Source of the DNA: Clostridia bacterium
GTDB taxonomy: Bacteria > Bacillota > Clostridia > Christensenellales > Borkfalkiaceae
Reading direction: 5' to 3'
NCBI GenBank assembly: GCA_017466825.1
Contig: JAFTTJ010000001.1
Coordinates: 1-64,000 of the forward strand
DNA: 64,000 nt
This document shows positions 53,353 through 62,760 of this stretch, one piece after another. The notes under the pieces were generated by a model that ran no database searches, was not told the DNA's origin, and saw only the letters and a program-made list of their open reading frames with translations. A program made the translations under genes and the position numbers. Each line of letters begins with the position of its first letter. Positions within the stretch are counted from its first letter, which is position 1.

Positions 53353-54238
53353 TCAAATTACCGTTACCAAAATAATAAAGACCTAAAGTTCCCGGGCCAC
53401 AGGTTGCGCCGATAATCGGGCCGAGCCTTCTGATTTGAATTTCCGTACCCTTTAAATAATCGGGTAAGGCTTTTTTAATTTCTTCAATAAAATCTTTAGC
53501 GTCGTTTTCGCAATCGCCGTGTACTACGAAGAGTTTTTGATGTTCAACGTTTTCAACTCTTTGAGCAAATCTCTCCGCTATTTTAGCGTACGAATTTTTT
53601 CTACCTTTTACCTTTTCAACGGCAAGGTTTGCGCCGATTTCGTCGCTAATAAATATAGGCTTAACGTTTAAGAGTCCGCCGAAAAACGCGCTTGCCGCCG
53701 AAATTCTACCCGCTTGTTTGAGCCAAGTAAGTTTTTCAACGGTTGCTTCTTGATGAACTTTGAGTTTGTTTTCTTCAACCCAACTTGCAACTTCGTCAAT
53801 CGTCTTGCCTTGCGCGCGAAGGTTTGAAGCAGTTATACAAATTAACCCGAGCCCCATACACGATGTAAGGGAATCGATACAAATTATTTTGCTATTGGGG
53901 TAAGCCGATAAAAGTTCGTCACGGGTAACGCAACTTGCCCTTACCGAGCCCGAAAGCCCCGACGAACAACCAATATATAAAATATCTTTACCGTCGCTTA
54001 AGTATTTTTCAAAAGCAATTTTATATTCGGCGGAATTGACTTGCGCCGTTATAAAACGAGCGCCCTTACGCATTTCATTGTAAAAGTCTGCAAATGAAAT
54101 ATCCTTCCAGTCAAGGTCGGCTTCATACTGTTTGCCGTTGCTAGACACGTGCATTTTTACGTATTCTATGCCGTAGTTTTGTCTGTCTTCAAGGCTGAGA
54201 TCGCATGACGAGTCAGTTAAAATAATAAATTCTCTCAT
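53348..54238 (-). CDS. DegV family fatty-acid-binding protein (FakB)
   Basis: The 296-residue protein begins FIILTDSSCDLSLEDRQNYG and has IGCSSGLSGSVRAS and, near the end, IIGATCGPGTLGLYY. It lies between plsX and the acyltransferase-like gene and downstream of fakA, so it is very likely the FakB partner of this FakA. It overlaps plsX by 4 bp. Confidence 0.92.
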   Translation of the reverse strand: MREFIILTDSSCDLSLEDRQNYGIEYVKMHVSSNGKQYEADLDWKDISFADFYNEMRKGARFITAQVNSAEYKIAFEKYLSDGKDILYIGCSSGLSGSVRASCVTRDELLSAYPNSKIICIDSLTSCMGLGLICITASNLRAQGKTIDEVASWVEENKLKVHQEATVEKLTWLKQAGRISAASAFFGGLLNVKPIFISDEIGANLAVEKVKGRKNSYAKIAERFAQRVENVEHQKLFVVHGDCENDAKDFIEEIKKALPDYLKGTEIQIRRLGPIIGATCGPGTLGLYYFGNGNLK

Positions 54239-55212
54239 AATATTTCCTTTGTTTTAATTATTGATATCGCTTGATTAACGGTGTTTATAACCGTGTCTGA
54301 ATTTGCCGAGCCGTGAGCTTTGATTATCGGCTTTTTAACGCCGAGCAAAATTGCTCCGCCCATAGAATTAAAATCGAGTTGTTGCAATAACTCCTTCACG
54401 GCTTTATTGACGAAAGTAAAATCGTCCTTTTCGCCAGCGTTCTTTTTTAAGAGTTTTAACATTCTCATAAGTACGGATTTTGCCGTGCCTTCAATGCTTT
54501 TTAACAAGACGTTGCCATAAAAGCCGTCGGCAACGATAACGTCTACGTCGCCCGAAAGCGCTGTTTTTGCTTCCATATTCCCAACGAAATTAAGACCACT
54601 TTCCTTTAATAACTTAAAGGTTTCCTTGGTGAGCATATTGCCCTTTTTATCTTCCGTGCCGACTGAAAGCAAAGCGACCTTAGGCTCTTCGATTTTTAAA
54701 ACGCCCTTTGCGTAGTCGTTAGCATATTCGGCAAATTTTAATAGATGATGGGGCTTGCAGTCAACGTTTGCGCCACAGTCCGCAAGACAAGTAATACCGC
54801 CTTTGTCGTTTGGCAGTAACGTAACTAGCGTAGGACGGTCGTTGTCCGTTTCTCTACCTAATATAAGTACAGAGCCCGCTATGACCGCGCCCGTATTGCC
54901 AGCCGTTATCATACAGCCTATATCATGCCTATCTTTAAGGGCCGTCATACCGACGTAAAGGGACGAATTCCTTTTCTTTCTTATAGACTCAACCGGGCCG
55001 TCGTCGTTGGTAACGACTTCTTCCGCGTCGATAATTTCAAGCCTATTTCTATCAAAATCTTGGTCTATAAGTCGATTTTCGATATATTCTCTTTTACCGA
55101 CCGCCACGATTTCAACTTCGCTATAAGCGTTTATCGCCTTGGCGATTCCGTCGATTACTAAATCGGGCGCATCTGCGCCGAAAGCGTCGATTAATATCTT
55201 TTTATTTAACAT
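54235..55212 (-). CDS. plsX: Phosphate acyltransferase PlsX
   Basis: The 325-residue enzyme converts acyl-ACP to acyl-phosphate or back. Motifs IDAFGADAPDLVIDGI, NDDGPVESIRKKRNSS, AGNTGAVIAGS, DCGANVD and DGFYGNVLLKS are all visible. It supplies PlsY-type glycerol-phosphate acylation. 1 bp after fakA. Confidence 0.95.
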   Translation of the reverse strand: MLNKKILIDAFGADAPDLVIDGIAKAINAYSEVEIVAVGKREYIENRLIDQDFDRNRLEIIDAEEVVTNDDGPVESIRKKRNSSLYVGMTALKDRHDIGCMITAGNTGAVIAGSVLILGRETDNDRPTLVTLLPNDKGGITCLADCGANVDCKPHHLLKFAEYANDYAKGVLKIEEPKVALLSVGTEDKKGNMLTKETFKLLKESGLNFVGNMEAKTALSGDVDVIVADGFYGNVLLKSIEGTAKSVLMRMLKLLKKNAGEKDDFTFVNKAVKELLQQLDFNSMGGAILLGVKKPIIKAHGSANSDTVINTVNQAISIIKTKEIL

Positions 55213-55213
55213 A

Positions 55214-56884
55214 TCACTCCAAAATTACTATAACGTCGTATACTTCTTGACCTCCGTCAATTTCGTAGTACTCTACGTCGGGGTAAAGGTTTGCCACTCT
55301 ATCTGAAATTTGTGCTCTATCCTCTTCAGTCGCGCCTTCGCCGAAGACTGCAATTATAAACGCCTTTTCGTTTGCGTGTAACTTTTCGGTTAAAGAACAA
55401 AAAACCTCAATCTTATCCTTGCCGGCGGTAAGCATCGTCTTATCGCAAAAACCTATGTAGTCGCCGTTATGGATATCGACGCCGTCAATGTTGGCGTCCC
55501 TTATCGAAGTGGTTATCATACCCGTTTCAACGTCCGCCATATCAGAGCGCATTTGGCTCGCAATCTGCTCCACGTCGCCCGAAGAATAATCGAGCATTGA
55601 AAGAATTGAGTACGCTTGACCGATATTTTTAGTTTCGATAACGATTATATTAGATTTATCGTATAAGAAAGCCGCTTGTTTTGCCGCCATTACGATATTT
55701 CCATTGTTGGGAAGAACGAATATATTATCGGCGTTTACGTTGTTAAAAGCTTGCATGAATCGCTCTATAGACGGGTTTTTACCCTGTCCGCCGTCGATAA
55801 CTTCGTCCGCGCCGAGTTCGCTAAAAAGATTGGTAAGACCTTCGCCCGTGGCGACGGTTACGAGCGCAAACGGCGTTCTTTCCTTAACCTTTTTTCTAGT
55901 CGCAAACGCTGGATTTTCGGAGCTTTGACCGTTGTGTTGTAAGGTCATATTTTCAACTTTTACGGTTAAAAATTCGCCGTATTGTAAGCAGTAGTTAAAC
56001 ACCTTATCAGGGGTGAGCGTATGTACGTGAAGTTTTACCACCGAACCCGTTAAAACGGCAACTACCGAATCGCCTATACTCTCTAAATAATCTTTTAAAG
56101 TATTTAAGTCAAACGCGTTGATGTCCGTCTTTGCCCAAGTGAGTTGAAGTAAAAGTTCGGTACAATAACCGTAAGTCATAACGCTGTTTTCGTCAAACGC
56201 AGACAAGTCGATATCAACTGGCGTCTTTGAAAAGGTTGCGTCGCCCGCGTCGATTTCAATACCGCGAATAGCGCAACTCATACCTTCGGCAATGCACAAA
56301 AGCCCTGCGCCGCCGCTATCTATTACGCCCGCTTCTCTCAACGCTTCTAAAAGGTCGGGGGTATGATCGAGCGAGCGCTTCATTTCTAAAACGTAATCGC
56401 TAAAGAGTTTGCCAAAGGTCGTTTCTTTGCTACAATGCGAGCAAACGAACTCTGTCGCTTCTCTCGCAACGGTCAAGATAGTTCCTTCAACCGGGCGAGA
56501 AACCGATTTGTACGCCTTGCAAACGCCACAGTTTAACGCCTTTGCAAAGTGGTCTACGTCGACGGTTTCAAAGCCGACTAGCCCGTCGGCAACGCCTGCA
56601 AAAAATTGTGATAGAATAACGCCCGAGTTGCCTCTTGCGTTCATGAGCATTCCGCGAGAAAGGGCGTTTGCCTTTTTCTCAACCGAATTTTCTGCAATAT
56701 CTTTTAAGGCGCTTATACCGCCGTTTATAGTCATATACATATTGTCGCCCGTGTCGCCGTCGGGAATAGGGAAAACGTTTAAGTCGTTGATCGTTTTCAT
56801 ATTCTTTAAAAGATTACGCGCTCCACTTTCGACTATTTTTTCAAAAAGCAATCCGTCGATTACTTTTACGTTAGAATTGTCCAC
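55214..56884 (-). CDS. fakA: Fatty acid kinase FakA (DAK1/DegV-binding domain protein)
   Basis: The start is GTG 56884, preceded by AAAGGAGAAATA; an in-frame TTG at 56902 would include the ribosome binding site in the coding frame. The 556-residue protein has the DhaL-like N-terminus (NDLNVFPIPDGDTGDNM, the Mg-ATP site Asp residues), RGNSGVILSQF, DSGGAGLL, and the FakA middle and C-terminal domains. It phosphorylates FakB-bound fatty acids for phospholipid synthesis. Confidence 0.93.
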   Translation of the reverse strand: MDNSNVKVIDGLLFEKIVESGARNLLKNMKTINDLNVFPIPDGDTGDNMYMTINGGISALKDIAENSVEKKANALSRGMLMNARGNSGVILSQFFAGVADGLVGFETVDVDHFAKALNCGVCKAYKSVSRPVEGTILTVAREATEFVCSHCSKETTFGKLFSDYVLEMKRSLDHTPDLLEALREAGVIDSGGAGLLCIAEGMSCAIRGIEIDAGDATFSKTPVDIDLSAFDENSVMTYGYCTELLLQLTWAKTDINAFDLNTLKDYLESIGDSVVAVLTGSVVKLHVHTLTPDKVFNYCLQYGEFLTVKVENMTLQHNGQSSENPAFATRKKVKERTPFALVTVATGEGLTNLFSELGADEVIDGGQGKNPSIERFMQAFNNVNADNIFVLPNNGNIVMAAKQAAFLYDKSNIIVIETKNIGQAYSILSMLDYSSGDVEQIASQMRSDMADVETGMITTSIRDANIDGVDIHNGDYIGFCDKTMLTAGKDKIEVFCSLTEKLHANEKAFIIAVFGEGATEEDRAQISDRVANLYPDVEYYEIDGGQEVYDVIVILE

Positions 56885-56997
56885 TCTATTTCTCCTTTGC
56901 AATCCAAATTAACAGCTACTAATGCCGTCCCTTAAAAAACGCCAAACTTTTCAGTTTAACGAGTCTATTATATCAAAGAAAACTAAACTCAAACAAA

Positions 56998-57032
56998 ACA
57001 ACCCGAAACTTTTTAAAAAATTTTCGGGTTGT
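56998..57032 (-). terminator. Terminator of the second two-component operon
   Basis: Stem CAACCCGAAA/TTTCGGGTTG with T-rich tail on the minus strand (TTGTTTTG). Confidence 0.75.
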
Positions 57033-57069
57033 TTTTTATTTTTTCGCTTTTTTTACGTTTAATCTCACT

Positions 57070-58104
57070 TTATAGCGTAACGGTAAAAGTGGTTAAGCCG
57101 TCTTTACTCTCGGCGGTAATCCTACCTTCGTGTAAGTCTACGATATGTTTTACTATCGAAAGACCTATACCGTTGCCGTCCTTTTTAGACGAACTACTGC
57201 CTTGATAGAATTTTTGAAAGATTTTTTCGTAGTCTTCCTTTGCGATCGGCTCGCCTTTATTCGTAACTTTTACAACCGTTTTACCTTCATTTTTACAAAT
57301 TGAAATTTTTAATAAACTAGACCTTTCGGCAAATTTTATGGCGTTGTCGATAAGGTTAAACCACACTTGCTTTAACATATCTTCGTTTGCGACGACGGTA
57401 TATTCGTCGAAGTCAACGTCAAGTTCGAGTTTTTTGCGCGACCACTTTTTTTCGAGAAGTAGTACGCACGTTCTGATTTGTTCAGATAAGTTAAACTCCG
57501 TCTTTTCGGTTATGATGCCTTGATTTTCAATCTTGCTCAAATTTAAAACGTTAGTCGTCATTTCGGATAGTCGGTTTATCTCTTCTTCAATAATGTTGAG
57601 ATATTGCATTTGCTTGTCCTTTGAAATTTCGCCGTTTTTCATAAGGCTTATTAAACTGCTTATCGAAACGATAGGCGTCTTCATTTCGTGCGAGAAATTG
57701 TTGACGAAATCCGAGCGCAATATTTCGATTTTTTGAAGTTCTCTCGCCAAGGCGTTAAACTTGTCGGATATGCCCGTTATTCCTTCAACGCTACCAAGGT
57801 CTATACGGGTGTTAAACTCTCCGTTTGCGAGTTTATCCATGCCGTCGAGCAAGGTGTTTACGGGTTTTAAAATTACCCTTTGCAAAATAAAGGTTAGCGC
57901 TAAACCTATTATTATACTTATCGCGGAGAACATTAAAATCCAAAGCAAGGTTGAATTTTCCAAACTAAAATTAGTAAAGGCTTCGACTTCGACTAAAATA
58001 TATTCCAAAACAGCGGCTAGCAGAATCGCTACTAGCAAAATACCCGCAACGCCGAAAACGAAAGCCATCCTTATTCTGTTTTTATCAGACAAAACTTTCT
58101 TCAT
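57070..58104 (-). CDS. Sensor histidine kinase
   Basis: The 344-residue kinase has two membrane helices (about 11-33 and 51-73) with a very short outside loop, a HAMP domain (LKPVNTLLDGMDKLANGEF), H-box NNFSHEMKTPIV, N-box WFNLIDNAIKFA and G2 GNGIGLSI. The G1 box is degenerate (NKGEPIA). It shares the short-loop layout with the kinase at 13179. One-base overlap with the regulator gene. Confidence 0.92.
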   Translation of the reverse strand: MKKVLSDKNRIRMAFVFGVAGILLVAILLAAVLEYILVEVEAFTNFSLENSTLLWILMFSAISIIIGLALTFILQRVILKPVNTLLDGMDKLANGEFNTRIDLGSVEGITGISDKFNALARELQKIEILRSDFVNNFSHEMKTPIVSISSLISLMKNGEISKDKQMQYLNIIEEEINRLSEMTTNVLNLSKIENQGIITEKTEFNLSEQIRTCVLLLEKKWSRKKLELDVDFDEYTVVANEDMLKQVWFNLIDNAIKFAERSSLLKISICKNEGKTVVKVTNKGEPIAKEDYEKIFQKFYQGSSSSKKDGNGIGLSIVKHIVDLHEGRITAESKDGLTTFTVTL

Positions 58105-58775
58105 TATTTTTTCACCGCCTTGTAGCCTAAGCCCCTTATGGCTTCGATTTCAAAATCGTCCCAATGCTCGAATCTTTTGCGAAGTCTACCAACGTGAACG
58201 GTTACCGTTTCGCTACCCGTTTCACAATCGACTCCCCAAATTTCGTCCATGAGTTGTATTCTCGTAAAAATCTTATTAGGAAAGGAAAGAAGTTTGTATA
58301 AAAGCATGAATTCCTTTTGGGGAAGTTCGTGTACTTCGCCCTGCCTTTCCACGGTAAAACTGTCGTAATCTAAAACCACTTTTCCGACGGTGAGTTTTCT
58401 TTCGCTTACGATTTTAAGTCTGCGAAGCAAGGCTTTTACGTGCAACAAAAGTTCTTCCGTGTCTATGGGTTTAGTCATAAAATCGTCAATGCCGACGACG
58501 AAACCTTTTTTACGGTCTTCGGGCAGTTGCTTTGCCGAAACCATCAAAATGGGCATTTCACTATTAAACGAGCGAAGTTCCTTGGTAAACTCATAACCGT
58601 CCATACACGGCATCATTATGTCAACTATCGCTAGATCAATATGCTCTTTAACTAAGACGTCGAAAGCGTCTTCGCCGTTGATTGCGGTAAAGACGTTGTA
58701 TTTTGCCGTTTGCAAAATTTCCTTCATTACGTATCTTATGTTTTTATCGTCGTCTACGACTAAAATATTAAACAT
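58104..58775 (-). CDS. OmpR-family response regulator
   Basis: The 223-residue regulator has VVDDDKNIRYVM, phospho-acceptor Asp in VDIMMPCMDGYEF, KPID, and a winged-helix domain ending in AIRGLGYKAVKK. It precedes its kinase gene. Targets are unknown. Confidence 0.93.
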   Translation of the reverse strand: MFNILVVDDDKNIRYVMKEILQTAKYNVFTAINGEDAFDVLVKEHIDLAIVDIMMPCMDGYEFTKELRSFNSEMPILMVSAKQLPEDRKKGFVVGIDDFMTKPIDTEELLLHVKALLRRLKIVSERKLTVGKVVLDYDSFTVERQGEVHELPQKEFMLLYKLLSFPNKIFTRIQLMDEIWGVDCETGSETVTVHVGRLRKRFEHWDDFEIEAIRGLGYKAVKK

Positions 58776-58794
58776 AATCTCTCCTAAAAAACGC

Positions 58795-58810
58795 CCTATA
58801 AGTCGATTAT
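58795..58810 (-). repeat. Dispersed intergenic motif, copy
   Basis: On the minus strand ATAATCGACTTATAGG, perfect consensus, then GCGTTTTTTAG, in the gap before the response regulator gene. Confidence 0.75.
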
Positions 58811-58829
58811 AGCGCGTTTTTGTAAAATA

Positions 58830-59468
58830 TTATTCAAAAAATTCTTCTTCAAGCATTGCGCATATCGCGTGGTATACGGGCAAGTGATATTCTTGTATTT
58901 TATAGGTTTCAGTTTCGGGAACTTTAACGCAAACGTCCGAAAGAGAAGAAAGTCTACTCTCCTTTTTACCCGTAAAAGCAACGGTATTAAGACCTAGCGC
59001 CTTTGCAACTAAGCAGGCGTAAACGCAGTTTAACGAGTTGCCCGAAGTTGAAATAGCGATAAAGGTATCACCTTTTTTGCCAAGCCCAGAAAGTTGTTGA
59101 GCAAAGACTGCGGACGGCTCTTTGTCGTTTGAATACGCCGTCGTAAGCGAGATGTGCGAAGTTAAAGAAATTGCAGGCAAATTGCCTTCTAAAACTTCCT
59201 TTAACTTTTTACTCTCTTCACAATCTTCCAAATTTGCCAAAAGGTCGGCGCAGGGCTTTCTGCACTTTTTAAAATTTTTCATCAGTTCGCCCACGATATG
59301 CTCGCTATCCGCCGCGCTACCGCCGTTTCCGCAAACTAAAATTTTACCGCCGTTTTGATAGGTTTGACGGGCAAAATCAAAGGTTTTTAAGATATCGCTT
59401 TCGCAAACCGAAAGGGCGGGATATTTTGCGATAAGGTCTTCTAAAATCAATTTGGTAGTATTTTTCAT
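58830..59468 (-). CDS. SIS-domain protein, GmhA-like
   Basis: The 212-residue protein has GNGGSAADSEHIVGEL, STSGNSLN and a C-terminal His/Glu-rich helix, as in sedoheptulose-7-phosphate isomerases. No other heptose genes are visible, so the sugar phosphate is not fixed. It overlaps the ROK gene by 4 bp. Confidence 0.82.
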   Translation of the reverse strand: MKNTTKLILEDLIAKYPALSVCESDILKTFDFARQTYQNGGKILVCGNGGSAADSEHIVGELMKNFKKCRKPCADLLANLEDCEESKKLKEVLEGNLPAISLTSHISLTTAYSNDKEPSAVFAQQLSGLGKKGDTFIAISTSGNSLNCVYACLVAKALGLNTVAFTGKKESRLSSLSDVCVKVPETETYKIQEYHLPVYHAICAMLEEEFFE

Positions 59469-60412
59469 AAATCTCCTTGCGCGACGGCGAGAGCCGATAC
59501 GTCGCCTATATTTTCACTTAATTTTGCAGGCACGACTTCAACGACCTGCCTTGAATAAACTAAACTTTCCTTTTTGATAACCCTTTCGGCGTGGGGATAA
59601 AGCAAATCACCGCTACGCATAAACACACCGCCGATAACGATTTTTTCGGGGTTGAAAAGGTCGATTAAAATACTCAACGCTTCGCCAAGCATCTTTCCGC
59701 TTATTTTATAAATCCTTTTGCAAAAAGGATCGCCTTGGCGAGCAAACTGCGCAATCGTCTTTGCGCTTATATTATCTTCACCGCCGACTTTTTGTAAAAA
59801 GTCGGGCAATAAGCCGTTTTTCTTGAGTTTTTCAAGTTCTAAAAGAGCAAGTCGGCGTATTCCGCTACCGCTACAAAAACCTTCGCAAGAGCCTGCCTTA
59901 TCGTAGCCGATAGGACCAGATTTACGAAGGCGAACGTGCCCGATTTCGCCCGCGTTATCGTTAGTACCCGAATAGAGTTTTCCGTTTAAAATAAGTCCCG
60001 AACCAAACCCCGTGCCAAAGGTAATAAATATCATATTTTGACAACCTTTGCCAGCGCCGTACTTCCACTCGGCAACCGCGCACGCGTCGGCGTCGTTTTT
60101 AAGATAGGTCTTTATGCCGAATTTGTCTTGAAAATATTTTACTATTTCGATATTATCCCATAGGGGAAGCGACGGCGGTTTTTTGATTATGCCAGCCCTA
60201 CTGTCAAGCGGACCGCCACACGCAATACCTATGCCGTCAATTTGATATTTCTGTCTATTTTCATCAATAAAATCTGAAAAAAGCGAAAGTATTTCGTCGG
60301 GGGTTTTATCCGCCGTAGGAAAGTGTATCTTTTCTAAAATTTTTACTTCTTTACCTAAATCTCCGACGACTGCGGCGCATTTAGTTCCGCCAATATCTAA
60401 TCCAATATACAT
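59465..60412 (-). CDS. ROK-family sugar kinase
   Basis: I use the ATG at 60412 (MYIGLDIGGTKCAAVVGDLG), with AAAGGAGAATAAA upstream; an upstream in-frame start would add 25 residues overlapping the PHP gene. Motifs: DIGGTK ATP site, GTGFGSG, EIGH, and an altered zinc motif (GSCEGFCSGSG in place of CxCGxxGCxE). ROK kinases phosphorylate glucose or amino sugars; the substrate is uncertain. Confidence 0.85.
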   Translation of the reverse strand: MYIGLDIGGTKCAAVVGDLGKEVKILEKIHFPTADKTPDEILSLFSDFIDENRQKYQIDGIGIACGGPLDSRAGIIKKPPSLPLWDNIEIVKYFQDKFGIKTYLKNDADACAVAEWKYGAGKGCQNMIFITFGTGFGSGLILNGKLYSGTNDNAGEIGHVRLRKSGPIGYDKAGSCEGFCSGSGIRRLALLELEKLKKNGLLPDFLQKVGGEDNISAKTIAQFARQGDPFCKRIYKISGKMLGEALSILIDLFNPEKIVIGGVFMRSGDLLYPHAERVIKKESLVYSRQVVEVVPAKLSENIGDVSALAVAQGDL

Positions 60413-60413
60413 T

Positions 60414-61256
60414 TTATTCTCCTTTTTCGGGGCGTAAATCTTGATAAATCGAGTACGGAATAGCCAAGTTTCCCCTACCCGTTGCAAGGGCTACGTTTTC
60501 CTTGCGACAACCGTGATAGTCGCTACCACCGCTACGCTTTAAGCCGAACTCGCTTGCTATTTGCCTTGCGAGAAACGTTTGCTCGGGCGAATAAGTCGTG
60601 TACTCGGTTTCCATACCTATTAAACCGTTTGCCGTAGCCTTTGCCAAAAACACTCTGAGTTCACTTTCGTTCAAATCTAAAAACGGATGAGCAAGCACGG
60701 GAACTGCGCCTATTGAGCGGATAAATTTAATCGTTTCAAAGGCGTCGAGCCGTTTTGCGCTTTCGTAAATACCGCCGCTTTTGGATAAAATAGTATCGAA
60801 AACTTCTTCAATCGTCTTAGTATAGCCTTTTTTGAATAAAACTGCGCCGATATGAGCCCTATTCATAGTGCCTTGACAATTTCGTTTAACTTCGTCGTAG
60901 TCGATATCGTAGCCTGCTTTTTTAAGGCGATCAATCATTACCCTATTGCTCTTTTCTTTGTTTAAAATTACTCTTTCGCAATAAGCCGTAACCTTTTTGA
61001 AATGCTCTTTCTGTATAAAAAGCCCTAAAATATGCAATTCTTTATCGCCGTAATCGGTCGAAAACTCCGTGCCGACGACCGCCTTAATATCTTTACCGCA
61101 ACTCGCTTTTAAAAACTCTTCAGCTCCGCCGATATTGTTATGGTCGGTAAGGGCAATTGCCGAAAGCCCTACGGATAAACCTTCTTCAATAAGTTGGGCG
61201 GGCGTAGACGAGCCGTCCGAAAAACACGAGTGTACGTGCATATCGCAAATTTGCAT
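60414..61256 (-). CDS. PHP-domain phosphoesterase (TrpH/YciV type)
   Basis: The 280-residue protein has DMHVHSCFSDGS, TDHNNIGGAEEF, GTEFS, LAHPFLD and GSDYHG, all metal ligands. Related proteins are 5'-3' exonucleases or nucleoside-phosphate phosphatases (RNase AM). First gene of a PHP-ROK-SIS operon: one base to the ROK ATG. Confidence 0.85.
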   Translation of the reverse strand: MQICDMHVHSCFSDGSSTPAQLIEEGLSVGLSAIALTDHNNIGGAEEFLKASCGKDIKAVVGTEFSTDYGDKELHILGLFIQKEHFKKVTAYCERVILNKEKSNRVMIDRLKKAGYDIDYDEVKRNCQGTMNRAHIGAVLFKKGYTKTIEEVFDTILSKSGGIYESAKRLDAFETIKFIRSIGAVPVLAHPFLDLNESELRVFLAKATANGLIGMETEYTTYSPEQTFLARQIASEFGLKRSGGSDYHGCRKENVALATGRGNLAIPYSIYQDLRPEKGE

Positions 61257-61368
61257 TTGTGTAACTCCTTAAGGGCTCGCGCGCTTAATTTTACGATAGC
61301 GCTAAACCCCACCGATACTATTATACCACTATTTTTACGTTTCCGCAAGGATAAGTTAAATAAAAAAA

Positions 61369-61396
61369 CATAGCCCGACTAAAAAGTCGGGCTATG
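61369..61396 (-). terminator. Terminator downstream of pfkA-like gene and RNA element
   Basis: Stem CATAGCCCGACT/AGTCGGGCTATG; on the minus strand the tail is TTTTTTTATTT, so it ends transcription reading from the phosphofructokinase gene at 62701. Confidence 0.8.
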
Positions 61397-61450
61397 CAGT
61401 TTTCATTTCTAACGTTGGTCGCCAAGGTTTTGAAGGCGACACAGTAACAC

Positions 61451-61585
61451 ACACTCGTTTAAAGGTTTAGATGCGAGCACCACTAGGCTCGCAAGGGGTT
61501 GACGGATGGGATAGACCTTGCTGGTCATCCCAGTCGGCAAACACTTGCAGAAACGACGCGGGGCGAAGCGTATAAGCATTTAAAC
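61451..61585 (+). ncRNA. Diverged third copy of the structured RNA repeat
   Basis: The core from 61487 matches the 30.2-kb copies: GCTCGCAAGGGG, GGATGGGATAGACCTTG, TGGTCATCCCAGTCG and CTTGCAG, and it includes the upstream spacer (ACTCGTTTAAAGG...). A compensating change (G-U to A-U in the lower helix) favours the plus-strand reading, but the only strong terminator is on the minus strand, so the direction is unsettled. It overlaps the last codon and stop codon of the phosphofructokinase gene. Confidence 0.5.
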
Positions 61586-62701
61586 GCCGAAACAAACCCC
61601 CATAGCCTTAGCCATCGTTACAAGTTCTCCGTTAGGATCAACGTTTTTAGTCTTTTGACCGATAACGTCTTCTAAGGACACGGAAACGATTTCGTCGCCT
61701 TGAAGGGCTACCATTTTACCAAAACCGCCTTTCATACAAAGTTCTACCGCTGCATAGCCGTAGCGAGAAGAAAGAACTCTGTCGTGAGCGGTGGGCGTTC
61801 CGCCACGTTGTATATGACCGAGAGTCGTTGCCCTTGCTTCCGAACCCGTAAGTTTTTCGAGTTGGTCGGCAACCAACGCGCCAACACCGCCTAAACGGAT
61901 AGAATCAGCGCTATCTTCAATAACTTTTAATACTACTTGCTTACCGTCTAAAGACTTTGCGCCTTCGGAAACGGCAACGATTGAAAATTCTTTGCCCTTT
62001 GCCTTGTCGGCTTTAATCTTTTCAGCAACTTTATTTATATCGTAAGGAATTTCAGGAAGTAAAATTACGTCCGCTGCGCCTGCAATGCCGGCGTGAAGAG
62101 TCATCCAACCTGCGCCACGTCCCATAATTTCAACAACCATTATTCTGTGGTGGGACATACCCGTCGTGCGGACTCTATCAAGACCGTCGGTTGCAACCGA
62201 AATAGCGGTGTCAAAACCGAAAGTATAATCGGTGTTTGCCAAGTCGTTGTCAATCGTCTTGGGGATAGCGATTACGTTAACGCCCTTTCTTGAAAAATCT
62301 CTTGCCGAAGTGAGCGTGCCGTCGCCACCTAAAATAAACAAAGCGTCTATGTTGGCGTCCTTTAAATGCTCGACTGCAACGTCGGAAACGTCTTCGTAAG
62401 TGAGTTTACCGTTTTCGTCACGAACGAAATTTCCGTTTTCGTCTTTGATAGGATATTGGAACAAGTTATCCTTATTTGAACTGTATAAAATAGTACCGCC
62501 CTTGGTGATAATTTCTTCAACGTCTTCTAAACCAAGATTGATGAAATCACCATGGTAAAGTCCGTGATATCCGTGGCGAACGCCTAAAACTTCTAAACCG
62601 TATTTTGAAATAGCCGTTTTGACTACCGCTCGGATTACGGGATTTAAACCGGGACAATCCCCACCGCCCGTCATAATTGCAATCTTCTTAATTTCTTTCA
62701 T
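61580..62701 (-). CDS. 6-phosphofructokinase, third PfkA-superfamily gene
   Basis: The 373-residue enzyme has GGGDCPGLNPVIRA, LGGDGTLTSARD (Gly at the donor position, ATP-like) and AIPKTIDNDLANTD (Lys, PPi-like) with EIMGRGAGWMT. This Gly/Lys combination is found in long-clade ATP-PFKs. ATP is the more likely donor. It has a long leader (see the 5' UTR entry). Confidence 0.9.
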   Translation of the reverse strand: MKEIKKIAIMTGGGDCPGLNPVIRAVVKTAISKYGLEVLGVRHGYHGLYHGDFINLGLEDVEEIITKGGTILYSSNKDNLFQYPIKDENGNFVRDENGKLTYEDVSDVAVEHLKDANIDALFILGGDGTLTSARDFSRKGVNVIAIPKTIDNDLANTDYTFGFDTAISVATDGLDRVRTTGMSHHRIMVVEIMGRGAGWMTLHAGIAGAADVILLPEIPYDINKVAEKIKADKAKGKEFSIVAVSEGAKSLDGKQVVLKVIEDSADSIRLGGVGALVADQLEKLTGSEARATTLGHIQRGGTPTAHDRVLSSRYGYAAVELCMKGGFGKMVALQGDEIVSVSLEDVIGQKTKNVDPNGELVTMAKAMGVCFGV

Positions 62702-62726
62702 AAATTTTCCTTCCTGTTGTATATTC

Positions 62727-62742
62727 TATAATCGGCTTGTAG
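62727..62742 (+). repeat. Dispersed intergenic motif, weak copy
   Basis: TATAATCGGCTTGTAG in the phosphofructokinase leader. Confidence 0.35.
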
Positions 62743-62760
62743 TTGCCGTAAAATTTTAAA

